Assembly (NCBI RefSeq): GCF_022815645.1
Contig: NZ_JALGRO010000011.1
Coordinates: 62,001-126,000, forward strand
Reading direction: 5' to 3'
Length of the DNA stretch: 64,000 nucleotides
From: Curtobacterium sp. VKM Ac-2922
Lineage (GTDB): Bacteria; Actinomycetota; Actinomycetes; Actinomycetales; Microbacteriaceae
The notes under the pieces are model-generated. The model made no database searches. It was not told the DNA's origin and was given only the letters and a program-made list of their open reading frames with translations. A program made the position numbers and the translations under genes. How positions within the stretch are numbered: position 1 is the stretch's first letter; every line of letters starts with the position of its first letter. Positions 40,708-48,304 of this stretch are shown here, one piece after another.

Positions 40708-41160
40708 ATGTCCAAGCTCATCCTCACGCACGAGGTCTCCGGCCTCGGCTCCGCCGGTGACGTCGTCGACGTCAAGAACGGCTACGCCCGCAACTACCTC
40801 GTCCCCCAGGGCTTCGCTGTCGCGTGGTCCAAGGGCGGCGAGAAGCAGGTCGAGGCGATCCGCGCCGGCCGTGCCGCGCGCGAGCTCGCGACCATCGAAG
40901 AGGCACAGGACCTCAAGATGAAGCTCGAGAACGCCACCATCCAGCTGACCGTCAAGGCCGGCAAGGACGGTCGCCTGTTCGGCTCCGTCCGTCCCGCCGA
41001 CGTCGCAGACGCCGTGCAGGCACAGGGTGTCGGCTCGCTCGACAAGCGCAAGGTCGAGGTCCCCGCGACCATCAAGACCGTCGGTGACCACGAGGCCACC
41101 GTTCGTCTGCGCGAAGACATCACCGCCGTGATCTCGCTGAAGGTCGTCGCCGCCAAGTAA
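40708..41160 (+). CDS. rplI: 50S ribosomal protein L9
   Basis: 150-aa two-domain protein. The N-terminal domain has [20 protein letters not shown] and [12 protein letters not shown], the L9 signature; a long helix and a C-terminal RNA-binding domain follow. A TCAGGAGGATC site precedes the ATG. Last gene of the operon, followed by a strong terminator. Confidence 0.97.
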   Translation: MSKLILTHEVSGLGSAGDVVDVKNGYARNYLVPQGFAVAWSKGGEKQVEAIRAGRAARELATIEEAQDLKMKLENATIQLTVKAGKDGRLFGSVRPADVADAVQAQGVGSLDKRKVEVPATIKTVGDHEATVRLREDITAVISLKVVAAK

Positions 41161-41200
41161 GGCTGCTGCGGTCCGACAGTGTCGGTTCCGGTTGTTCCGT

Positions 41201-41241
41201 CGGAAGGCGGGTCTCCCCATCTCGGGGAGGCCCGCCTTCCG
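41201..41241 (+). terminator. Terminator of rpsF-ssb-rpsR-rplI
   Basis: CGGAAGGCGGGTCTCCCC / CGGGGAGGCCCGCCTTCCG stem with one G-T pair and a 4-5 nt loop, 40 bp after rplI. The longest stem in the window. Confidence 0.8.
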
Positions 41242-41303
41242 TCGTTCCTGCGGGGTCGGCGGGTGCTGCGCTGATTGTCGGGAGGCCCGCCTTCCGTCGT
41301 TCC
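41225..41303. repeat. 24-bp direct repeat, two copies
   Basis: GGGAGGCCCGCCTTCCGTCG plus TTCC occurs at 41225-41248, where it forms the 3' arm of the rplI terminator, and identically at 41280-41303. The second copy has no matching 5' arm, so it looks like a partial duplication of the terminator. Confidence 0.8.
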
Positions 41304-41480
41304 CGCCGGTTGCCGTCGGTCTGGCTGGGCACCCGTCCGCCCTTGCGGGTTACCGCACGGACAGGGCTGCGGGTGGCTGAGAGCCAGCCGGGAGACTCCG
41401 AACGCACGGCCCGTTTGTCAAGCCGTTTCACACAGGAGAAACGTCAAATCGGAAACCTTCAAGCCCACGTTGAAGCCCTG

Positions 41481-41623
41481 TTGTCCACACACAGGGTGGA
41501 AACAGAAACCCCAGGTCAAGTAGTCGAAAGTGTGTTCTCTGGGGAGAGTTTCCACAGCCCTGTCCACAGTTCTCCACACACCGTTCCGGCGTGTTCCGCA
41601 GTCTCTCCACAGAGTTATCCACA
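41481..41623 (+). promoter_or_regulatory. Cluster of six DnaA-box-like sites upstream of dnaB
   Basis: Part of the 589-bp rplI-dnaB gap, which holds no gene. Sites at 41481 (TTGTCCACA), 41548 (GTTTCCACA), 41560 (CTGTCCACA), 41570 (TTCTCCACA), 41603 (CTCTCCACA) and 41615 (TTATCCACA), all on the plus strand. The first and last match the DnaA consensus. A GGGGATAA follows. The same set of variants appears after crgA. Control of dnaB by DnaA, or a DnaA reservoir, is a reasonable inference. Confidence 0.65.
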
Positions 41624-41749
41624 AGGGCGTTTGCTGGGGATAACTTCGTACCCGTAGCTTGGCCCAGCGACTCGGGGATGTCGGTCGCTCGGGGTAGAAC
41701 GATCAGGTCCGGAGTCGTCCGGGCTGGTCGCAGAACTGAAGGAGCTCGC

Positions 41750-43138
41750 GTGTCGATCGCACACCTGGACCCGGCGCCACAGGACTACGCGGAGCGCGGC
41801 GGGAACTACGGTGATCGCGGCGGCATGGAGCGCACCCCGCCTCACGACCTGCTCGCCGAGCAGTCCACGATCGGTGGCATGCTGCTGTCCAAGGACGCCG
41901 TCGCCGACGTCATCGAGACCGCCCGTGGCGTGGACTTCTACATCCCCAAGCACGAGGTCATCTTCGACGCGATCCTGTCGCTGTACTCGCACGGCGAGCC
42001 GACCGACGTCATCGCCGTCACCGACGAGCTGACCAAGACCGGTCTGCTGTCCCGCGCCGGCGGTGCGGAGTACCTGCACAGCGTCACGAGCATGGTGCCC
42101 ACGGCAGCGAACGCCGGGTACTACGCCGCGATCGTCGCCGAGAAGGCCGTGCTGCGGCGACTGGTCGACGCCGGCACCCGCATCGTGCAGATGGGGTACG
42201 CGTCCGAGGGCGAGGTCACCGACCTGGTGAACAGCGCCCAGGCCGAGGTCTACAACGTCGCCGGCGGGGTGCAGACCGAGGACTACGTCCCCCTGACCGA
42301 GGCCATCTCCGCCGCCATCGACGAGATCGAGGCCGCCAAGGGCCGCGACGGCCAGATGACCGGTGTGCCGACCGGGTTCGCTCAGCTCGACGGTCTGACC
42401 AACGGCTTCCACCCCGGGCAGCTGATCATCATCGCCGCCCGACCCGCACTCGGAAAGTCGACCCTGGCGCTCGACCTGTGCCGCGCCGCCGCCGTCAAGC
42501 ACGACCAGACCGCCGCGTTCTTCTCACTCGAGATGGGTCGCGCCGAGATCGCGATGCGTCTGCTGTCCGCCGAGACCAGCGTGCCCCTGCAGAACATGCG
42601 CAAGGGCACCGTCGACTCGCGCGACTGGACCACCATCGCGCAGACCCGCGGGCGGATCAACGACGCCCCGTTCTTCATCGACGACTCCCCCAACATGACG
42701 CTGGTCGAGATCCGTGCCAAGTGCCGTCGTCTCAAGCAGCAGCACAACCTGAAGCTCGTGGTCATCGACTACCTGCAACTGATGACCTCGGGCAAGAAGG
42801 TCGAGAGCCGCCAGCAAGAGGTCTCCGAGTTCTCCCGCGCACTGAAGCTCATGGCGAAGGAGCTGCAGGTGCCCGTGATCGCGCTGTCCCAGCTGAACCG
42901 TGGCCCCGAGCAGCGTGCCGACAAGAAGCCGATGATCTCCGACCTGCGTGAGTCGGGGTCCATCGAGCAGGACGCCGACATGGTGATCCTGTTGCACCGT
43001 GAGTCCGCGTACGAGAAGGACAACCCGCGCCAGGGTGAGGCGGACCTGATCGTGGCGAAGCACCGCAACGGGCCGACCGACACGATCACGGTGGCGTTCC
43101 ACGGGATGTTCTCCCGGTTCGTGGACATGCCGCAGTAG
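41750..43138 (+). CDS. dnaB: Replicative DNA helicase DnaB
   Basis: Hexameric 5'-3' helicase at the fork, 462 aa, without an intein. The N-terminal domain begins near PPHDLLAEQSTIGGMLL; the RecA-like domain has Walker A ARPALGKST, the segment VVIDYLQLM as Walker B, and SQLNRGPEQRADKKP (DnaB motif 4 region). The GTG at 41750 follows AAGGAG; codons further upstream lie in the DnaA-box region and are not family-like. It has its own promoter region downstream of the rplI terminator. Confidence 0.97.
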   Translation: MSIAHLDPAPQDYAERGGNYGDRGGMERTPPHDLLAEQSTIGGMLLSKDAVADVIETARGVDFYIPKHEVIFDAILSLYSHGEPTDVIAVTDELTKTGLLSRAGGAEYLHSVTSMVPTAANAGYYAAIVAEKAVLRRLVDAGTRIVQMGYASEGEVTDLVNSAQAEVYNVAGGVQTEDYVPLTEAISAAIDEIEAAKGRDGQMTGVPTGFAQLDGLTNGFHPGQLIIIAARPALGKSTLALDLCRAAAVKHDQTAAFFSLEMGRAEIAMRLLSAETSVPLQNMRKGTVDSRDWTTIAQTRGRINDAPFFIDDSPNMTLVEIRAKCRRLKQQHNLKLVVIDYLQLMTSGKKVESRQQEVSEFSRALKLMAKELQVPVIALSQLNRGPEQRADKKPMISDLRESGSIEQDADMVILLHRESAYEKDNPRQGEADLIVAKHRNGPTDTITVAFHGMFSRFVDMPQ

Positions 43139-43295
43139 TCCGCCGACTTGTCGGCCACCACGATCCCGGTCGCCGCGGCACTTGCTGTTCCCCGCATCAA
43201 ACGTCCACCGAGGTCGCACTGAGAAATCGGCTATTGAGACTGCCGCCTTGTGCTCGCCGCGACCAAAAGTGAGTCTCGTCCGGCATGCTCGACCT

Positions 43296-43514
43296 GTGCA
43301 GTTCTCGTGGTGGACGTGGTGCGGGGTCCTGATCATCATGCTGGCGGGGCTCGGACTGATTGGGCGAGCTGCTCTCATGGCCGTGCGCAGGGATGGGGTG
43401 GGCCGAGCGAGAGCGGAGCGCGGGGCTAGCGCTCCGTGGTTCTGGTCGGGAATCGGAGTTCTCGTCGTCGCGGGACTCCTGTTGCTGCTCTGGGTCATTG
43501 CACTCGACAGCTGA
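43296..43514 (+). CDS. Small two-helix membrane protein of unknown function
   Basis: 72 aa from a GTG at 43296, opening with aromatic residues (MQFSWWTWCG). Helices at about 8-27 and 47-67 enclose an Arg-rich cytoplasmic loop. No family recognised. No strong ribosome site is seen, so the start and even the gene are tentative; the membrane pattern and a free stretch on both strands are the support. Confidence 0.45.
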   Translation: MQFSWWTWCGVLIIMLAGLGLIGRAALMAVRRDGVGRARAERGASAPWFWSGIGVLVVAGLLLLLWVIALDS

Positions 43515-43654
43515 CAGCTGGTCGTGCGAACGCGGCTCGGTGAGGAATCGGCAATCGGACACGTCCTCGGGGGTCTGGCGTGCGTATCCACTTCGCTGGT
43601 GCTGCGCGTCCATGACCGATAGACAAGGGGCTACGGCCAACGAAGGAGTTGTCG

Positions 43655-44167
43655 ATGCTGGTTCAGGTTTGTGGTCTTCCCGGTGCAGGGAAGTCGACGC
43701 TGTCGGCTGCGATCGCGGAGCTGATGCCCTCACTGACGCTCCGCGTCGACGCGATCGAGGGTGCGATGTGGAAGTACCAAATCCCGCGCGAGCAGTCCGG
43801 GATCGCCGCGTACTCGATTATGCATACCATCGCGGTACCGAATCTGCGGCGAGGGCAGATGGTCATCGCGGACGCGGTGAGCGGCGTTGAACCCGCTCGG
43901 GCTGGATGGGTGTCGACAGCGGATGCCGCCGGGGTACCGCTGCGCGTGATCGAGGTCGTGTGTGCGGACGTCGACGAACACCGTCGCCGCGTGGAAAAGC
44001 GTGCGAACGACCTGCCCGGGTTCACTTTGCCGACGTGGGACGAGGTACAGCGCACCGCCGACGAGTACGAGCCTCGCACGGACGATCGGCTCGTCATCGA
44101 CAGCACCCGCGCCCTCGAAGAAACGGTCCGTCAGGCCCTCGACTACCTCGAACTCCACGCCCGGTAG
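43655..44167 (+). CDS. AAA family P-loop kinase-like protein
   Basis: 170-aa P-loop protein with Walker A GLPGAGKST at residues 8-16 and the architecture of small-molecule kinases (adenylyl-sulfate kinase or chloramphenicol/aminoglycoside-type phosphotransferases, zeta-like). A conserved VRVD-like strand TLRVDAIEGAMW and MVIADAVSG follow, with a lid RRRVEKRAN. The ATG at 43655 lies 6 bp after AAGGAG; a TTG two codons upstream is the only alternative. Substrate unknown. One of two P-loop kinases within 2.5 kb. Confidence 0.8.
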   Translation: MLVQVCGLPGAGKSTLSAAIAELMPSLTLRVDAIEGAMWKYQIPREQSGIAAYSIMHTIAVPNLRRGQMVIADAVSGVEPARAGWVSTADAAGVPLRVIEVVCADVDEHRRRVEKRANDLPGFTLPTWDEVQRTADEYEPRTDDRLVIDSTRALEETVRQALDYLELHAR

Positions 44168-44288
44168 GCGACCGAATACCGGACGGCGGCGGCGTCAGAC
44201 GCGCACTGTTTCAGTTCACGGGGAACGGACGCCGTGAGATCCACACGGTGAAACCAACGATGAGGAGCGCGTCGAGAGCGAGGGGGAA

Positions 44289-44519
44289 TTAGCCCCATCC
44301 GTAGGCGAAGCGGGATTCGAGTGATCCGACTCCGAGGATGACGGTCACTGCTGCGAACAACACCAGAAAGACGGGCAGGATCAGGCTCAGACGAGGTTGA
44401 GCGTTGAGTGCGAGTTGCGCGTCCCGAACCCATCGCTTGTTCCGAGCTCGCCACACAATTCCTGCGGCGGTGAGCACGAGGACGGCGACACTCAACACCG
44501 GGAACAGGGCGTCTCGCAC
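44289..44519 (-). CDS. Small two-helix membrane protein with WRARN motif
   Basis: 76 aa from a GTG at 44519. The N-terminal helix (about 5-24) ends in IVWRARNKRWVRDAQLALN, followed by a second helix (about 45-66). The segment resembles LLWRARDAGWMRDEGLVAN in the 112-aa protein at 53930-54268, suggesting a small paralogous family. Unknown function. Confidence 0.55.
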   Translation of the reverse strand: MRDALFPVLSVAVLVLTAAGIVWRARNKRWVRDAQLALNAQPRLSLILPVFLVLFAAVTVILGVGSLESRFAYGWG

Positions 44520-44759
44520 GTCCCAAGGCTACAAGCGCGTTGGTCAACATCCATCTCGTTTGCCGATCGGCCAGCGAGACGGTCAGCGAGTCGCCGGCGG
44601 TCGTCGCCGCCGGCCCCTTTGGCGTCCGAGGGGCGACCGGCTTGTCGGAATGCTGGCCCGAGCACAATTATCTGGTTCCTCTGACCACTCCGCCGGCCTG
44701 ACCTGCCGTCCGGAGGCGTCCTGATGTGCCGTCGTTGAGTCGGGCGGGGCGGTGCACCT

Positions 44760-44931
44760 TCAACTCGTTGAGGGCTTCGTTGGAAGGTCCTCGAGCACCT
44801 TGATGAGATCCGCGACCCGGCGGGGAAGGGCTGTCCCCAACCATTCGTCGATGTGTCGAAGCCGGAGGGCGTTGCGCGCAGCTGCATCCGTGAAGACCAC
44901 ATCGCAGAAGGGGACGGCGATCAACGATCGG
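44760..44931 (-). pseudogene. C-terminal remnant of an unidentified protein
   Basis: Directly beyond the NUDIX stop, a different minus-strand frame reads LIAVPFCDVVFTDAAARNAL, then LRLRHIDEWLGTALPRRVAD and a Leu/Asp/Pro-rich end before TGA. It has good amino-acid balance and the look of a protein C-terminus, but no start codon or upstream part: the frame runs back into the NUDIX gene, where it is meaningless. Probably a truncated relic left by a deletion or insertion. Original family not recognised. Confidence 0.4.
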
Positions 44932-45471
44932 CTATGGAGACGTGTGCATTCGTGACTCGTCGGCAGCGAGGATCGATGCCATCGCTGCTGGCCACAGCGC
45001 GTCCAGCCGCGGCCCCCATGGGTCCGCCATCACCCCATTTTGGCGACGCGCGTTGACCTCCGACAGAGAGACCCAGCTCCAATCAATTACCTCGGCAGGA
45101 TCCGCACGCACCGCTGACCCCGTCGGCTCCTGCACGACGAAGAGGTCTACCAGCGCCGTCTCCTCAGTGAAGCGACCGATGCGGCGCAGCGCCTCCGGCT
45201 CGACTGGGACATTGGTCTCCTCGCGCAACTCTCGGCACGCTGCTACAGGACCTGCCTCGCCTGCCAGAGCGCTCCCACCGGGGAACTCCCACCCGAAGCC
45301 GAACTCCTTCGTCGGAGCCCTCTGCGTGAGAAGGATTGTTCGGTCGGCTCGGTAGACGCATACCGTGACCACAAGATGAAACTCCTCACTCGGCCAATTG
45401 CCGTCACCGCGCCGGAACGTCTCACCCGTAGGCGCTCCGGACGCGTCGATCAGATCCCACCACTCGTCCAC
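44932..45471 (-). CDS. NUDIX hydrolase
   Basis: 179-aa NUDIX enzyme of the MutT/IPP-isomerase-like branch that hydrolyses a nucleoside diphosphate linked to another moiety. The Nudix box is GGSALAGEAGPVAACRELRE followed by ETNV, with the metal-binding REXXEE present. The N-terminus MDEWWDLIDASG is typical of this branch and supports the GTG at 45471; an ATG at 45501 is also in frame. Substrate unknown. It follows no gene closely and may be monocistronic. Confidence 0.87.
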   Translation of the reverse strand: MDEWWDLIDASGAPTGETFRRGDGNWPSEEFHLVVTVCVYRADRTILLTQRAPTKEFGFGWEFPGGSALAGEAGPVAACRELREETNVPVEPEALRRIGRFTEETALVDLFVVQEPTGSAVRADPAEVIDWSWVSLSEVNARRQNGVMADPWGPRLDALWPAAMASILAADESRMHTSP

Positions 45472-45576
45472 ACCAGAAGCGTAGAACGAACCGGCCCGCA
45501 AGATTGGACACGAGTTGTCCTGCAGCAGATCGGGTAACGAGACGGGTCCGTACGCCCCGGCCCGCTGCCTGATCCT

Positions 45577-46068
45577 CTAATGGCCGTGGAGGATTCGTCG
45601 GGTGACTGCGACTACCTCTTCGCTCGCGAGGATCGGCCGCTCCGTCACGAACGGGAGCGGGTCCCATCCGCGGTACCAGGCGTGCATCTGTTCCGGGCTG
45701 ACCTCGGACGCCAGCGAACGTCCCGTATGCCGCCGCAGGGTCTCCTCGAACGAGAGGTCGAAGGCGTAGAAACGAGCCCCGGGCGACGTGCTCGCAACGC
45801 GTTCCAGCATCGCTGCGTAGCGGTCGGACTGGAAGATCCCTTCCAGCACGACGTCATGGCCAGCCGAGAGGCAGTATTTGGCTGCGACTTCGAGGAGCCC
45901 CGCGTGCTCCATCCCGTCAGCGTGACCGGCGTCCTGGCGCTCCTTGTAGATGGTCCGTCGGAAGTGGTCTTGGCCAAGTACGGCGGTGGGCCAGCCCAAC
46001 TCCTGTTGCAGCTGCGCCGCGACGGTCGACTTGCCGGAGCCAGAGGCGCCGCGGATCACGATGAGCAC
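45577..46068 (-). CDS. AAA_33-type P-loop kinase-like protein
   Basis: 163 aa with Walker A IRGASGSGKST at residues 5-15, LGQDHFRRT, GHDVVLEGIF and RRHTGRSL as lid. This is the zeta-toxin/chloramphenicol-phosphotransferase-like kinase fold. No antitoxin-like partner is adjacent, so a toxin role is not supported. A metabolite or nucleotide kinase is the more cautious reading. Confidence 0.85.
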   Translation of the reverse strand: MLIVIRGASGSGKSTVAAQLQQELGWPTAVLGQDHFRRTIYKERQDAGHADGMEHAGLLEVAAKYCLSAGHDVVLEGIFQSDRYAAMLERVASTSPGARFYAFDLSFEETLRRHTGRSLASEVSPEQMHAWYRGWDPLPFVTERPILASEEVVAVTRRILHGH

Positions 46069-46168
46069 GACAGGCAGGTTAGGACGTCGCCGGCTGTCCG
46101 CGCTGTCTCGGCTGCCGATCCCTCATCGGTCCGTCAGAGCCCACCGGGCGCCCTGAGAGAATGGCGTT

Positions 46169-46720
46169 GTGACCGCGGACGCCGACTTGAAACGACGGCT
46201 ACAGACCTCGTTCCGCTGGCTCGGTGACCGGACGGACGACAACTCGTACGCCGACCTCACGGGCTGGTGGCGTGATCCGCACGTCCTGAGGTCCCTCGGT
46301 CCCGCCCTTGCTTCCCTGTTCGATGACACCCAGCCGTCGGTGGTCATGGGGATCCAGTCGCGCGGGACCATCCTCGGAGCGCTCGTCGCAGTGCACCTCG
46401 GCGTCGGCCTCGCCGAGGTGCGGAAGGACCCGAGCCGCGCCACGGACAGTGATCCCTGGTGGGAGGTCTCGACCGGGCCGGACTACCGAGACCGCTCCCT
46501 GCGCCTCGGAGTTCGACGCTCGCTGTTGCAGTCCGGGGACCGCGTGCTCTTCGTGGACGATTGGATAGCGACGGGGGCCCAGGCGGAAGCCGCTCATGCT
46601 CTCGTGAACATGGCGGGAGCGACCTGGATCGGCGCCGCCGTCGTGGTCGATGGACTTGAGCGGACCCCGCTTCGTCGAGCTCTGCGACTGCGCTCGCTCG
46701 TATCGCTGCGAGAGCTGTAG
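46169..46720 (+). CDS. Phosphoribosyltransferase-like protein
   Basis: 183 aa, type I PRTase fold. The PRPP-binding loop reads VLFVDDWIATGAQAEAA, and MGIQSRGTILGALVA resembles the PPi loop of adenine phosphoribosyltransferases. The N-terminal 40 residues are not PRTase-like. Start is GTG at 46169, without an obvious ribosome site, possibly leaderless. Purine salvage is likely, but the substrate cannot be read from the sequence. Confidence 0.82.
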   Translation: MTADADLKRRLQTSFRWLGDRTDDNSYADLTGWWRDPHVLRSLGPALASLFDDTQPSVVMGIQSRGTILGALVAVHLGVGLAEVRKDPSRATDSDPWWEVSTGPDYRDRSLRLGVRRSLLQSGDRVLFVDDWIATGAQAEAAHALVNMAGATWIGAAVVVDGLERTPLRRALRLRSLVSLREL

Positions 46721-46878
46721 GGACGTAGTACCAACTCGGCGCGCCCGCTGGCGACATAGGCGACGAAAGAACACGAGGGGATGATCGCGCCTCGTGCTCG
46801 AGGAGGACGCGCTGAAGGGCCGGGGCTCCCTACCGTTGACTCGTCGGGATCGCCCGACATGGGTGGAGGGGACTGACG

Positions 46879-47688
46879 ATGACCATGACGGACGGGGTTC
46901 TGCAGCCGGAGCGACGTGGGGCGGTGTGGTTGGCCGGCGCAGGCGTGCTGGTGATGGCGCTCGTGTTCCTGCCGTCTGCGATCGCAGCGTGGTCGACCGG
47001 TGCACAGGTTTCGGTCGCGACCCTGCCGGATGTGGTTGCAGCCGGCTTCTCGCAGTGGGTGCGGTCCGGCAGCTCCTCGGATTCGGGCTTGGCCGATGCG
47101 GTGTCGTTCTGGGCGGTCTTCCACGTCGTCAAGGCGATCGTCGCGGCAGCGCTCCTGGTCGCGGTCCTGCCGGTCGGCAAGCGGATCTGGGCTGCGTACG
47201 TCCACGCCCCGACGCGGAGCCGGCGTGTCCTGCTGCTGACAGCCGGTCTGCTCGGCGCCCCCTCGCCTCCAGTCCTGCTCCTGATGGTGATGGCGAACGT
47301 GCAGGGCGCGGCGGCGCCGCTGTCGTCCGTGTTGACCTTCCTGCCGATGACCGGTGCGTCTGTCGCGCAGGTGCGGGGCGAGCTGGCTGCCGGGACGATG
47401 ACGCCGATGCTGACGGCACTCGTCGAAGACTTCCGTCTGTACCACGCGGTGCTCGTCGGGACCGCAGCGGGGGCGATCGTCGCCGTGGTCGTGGCGACCG
47501 TGATGGTGTGGATCCGACGAGCCCGCACGAGTCCGACCGATCGGCGACTCCGTCGGGTCCTGGCGGCTGCGGGGACGGCGCTGCCGGTGCTGGTCCTGTT
47601 CCTGGGGGTGGTCCTGCTGGCGAACGTGTCGACGGTGGCAGACACGGCGCCCGCGCTGGCGTCGTTCTTCGACGGCAGCGGGATGTGA
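46879..47688 (+). CDS. Multi-pass membrane protein of unknown function
   Basis: 269 aa with five predicted helices (about 14-36, 72-97, 113-138, 190-215 and 228-250) and a basic loop RRARTSPTDRRLRR. No motif points to a transporter or enzyme family. The ATG at 46879 is preceded by GGAGGGG. Neighbouring genes give no clue to function. Confidence 0.75.
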   Translation: MTMTDGVLQPERRGAVWLAGAGVLVMALVFLPSAIAAWSTGAQVSVATLPDVVAAGFSQWVRSGSSSDSGLADAVSFWAVFHVVKAIVAAALLVAVLPVGKRIWAAYVHAPTRSRRVLLLTAGLLGAPSPPVLLLMVMANVQGAAAPLSSVLTFLPMTGASVAQVRGELAAGTMTPMLTALVEDFRLYHAVLVGTAAGAIVAVVVATVMVWIRRARTSPTDRRLRRVLAAAGTALPVLVLFLGVVLLANVSTVADTAPALASFFDGSGM

Positions 47689-47709
47689 CGTCCGGAGAGC
47701 TGACCGTGT

Positions 47710-48153
47710 CTAGTCCCTCGCCGGACACGGCCAGTCAGGTCCGAACGCCTGTCGCACTCTCCGGACCCCCTCGATGCTTCCCCACACGTGGTGTCGCGCG
47801 CAGCTCGTGGTGGCCTGTCCGGCGACGACTCCGAAGTTGCCGACGTCGATCCACGAGTACCGGACCGGATCACTCGTCGACTGCAAGCCGCCCGACCCGG
47901 CCTGGTCGTCGATGGTGACCCTCGTGCCGTTGGGGAAGAGCAGGTCGGATCCTGCTGGCACGCACGTCGGCGCGGCGGAGGTGCGGAGTTGTTCGACCGG
48001 GATGGTCGTCGGGCTGGGGCAGGGTGAGCGTGTCGCCTCGTCGGCGCCGAGCGTCAGGACGCCGTCGGACCCACAGCCGGTCAGCGCCACCAGGGCGGTC
48101 AACGCGATGGCAGCAGCCATCGACCGAGAGGACCACCCCGAGCTGCGTCGCAC
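47710..48153 (-). CDS. Putative secreted lipoprotein
   Basis: 147 aa. The start at GTG 48153 gives a basic n-region (RRSSGWSSR), a hydrophobic core and a lipobox LTGC with Cys near residue 27; an ATG at 48120 would shorten the n-region. The mature part has two to three further cysteines and no family I recognise. Expected to be diacylglycerol-anchored on the outer face of the membrane. Confidence 0.7.
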   Translation of the reverse strand: MRRSSGWSSRSMAAAIALTALVALTGCGSDGVLTLGADEATRSPCPSPTTIPVEQLRTSAAPTCVPAGSDLLFPNGTRVTIDDQAGSGGLQSTSDPVRYSWIDVGNFGVVAGQATTSCARHHVWGSIEGVRRVRQAFGPDWPCPARD

Positions 48154-48304
48154 GACTGCATTCTGGCCCACTGCCTCGACTTCCGTCGCGGCCGCCGCCC
48201 GTGTATGGTCTCGATCACTGAGGTAAAAGGCGCCGCGCTCTGCGACGCATCCACACGCGGCATCGAACGAGTCGCCACTTCTTCCCTCGAAGGAGTGCGT
48301 CCCC

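Noticed and set aside
45577..46068. P-loop kinase considered as a zeta-type toxin
   Set aside because: No adjacent antitoxin-like gene; the fold alone does not support a toxin-antitoxin system.
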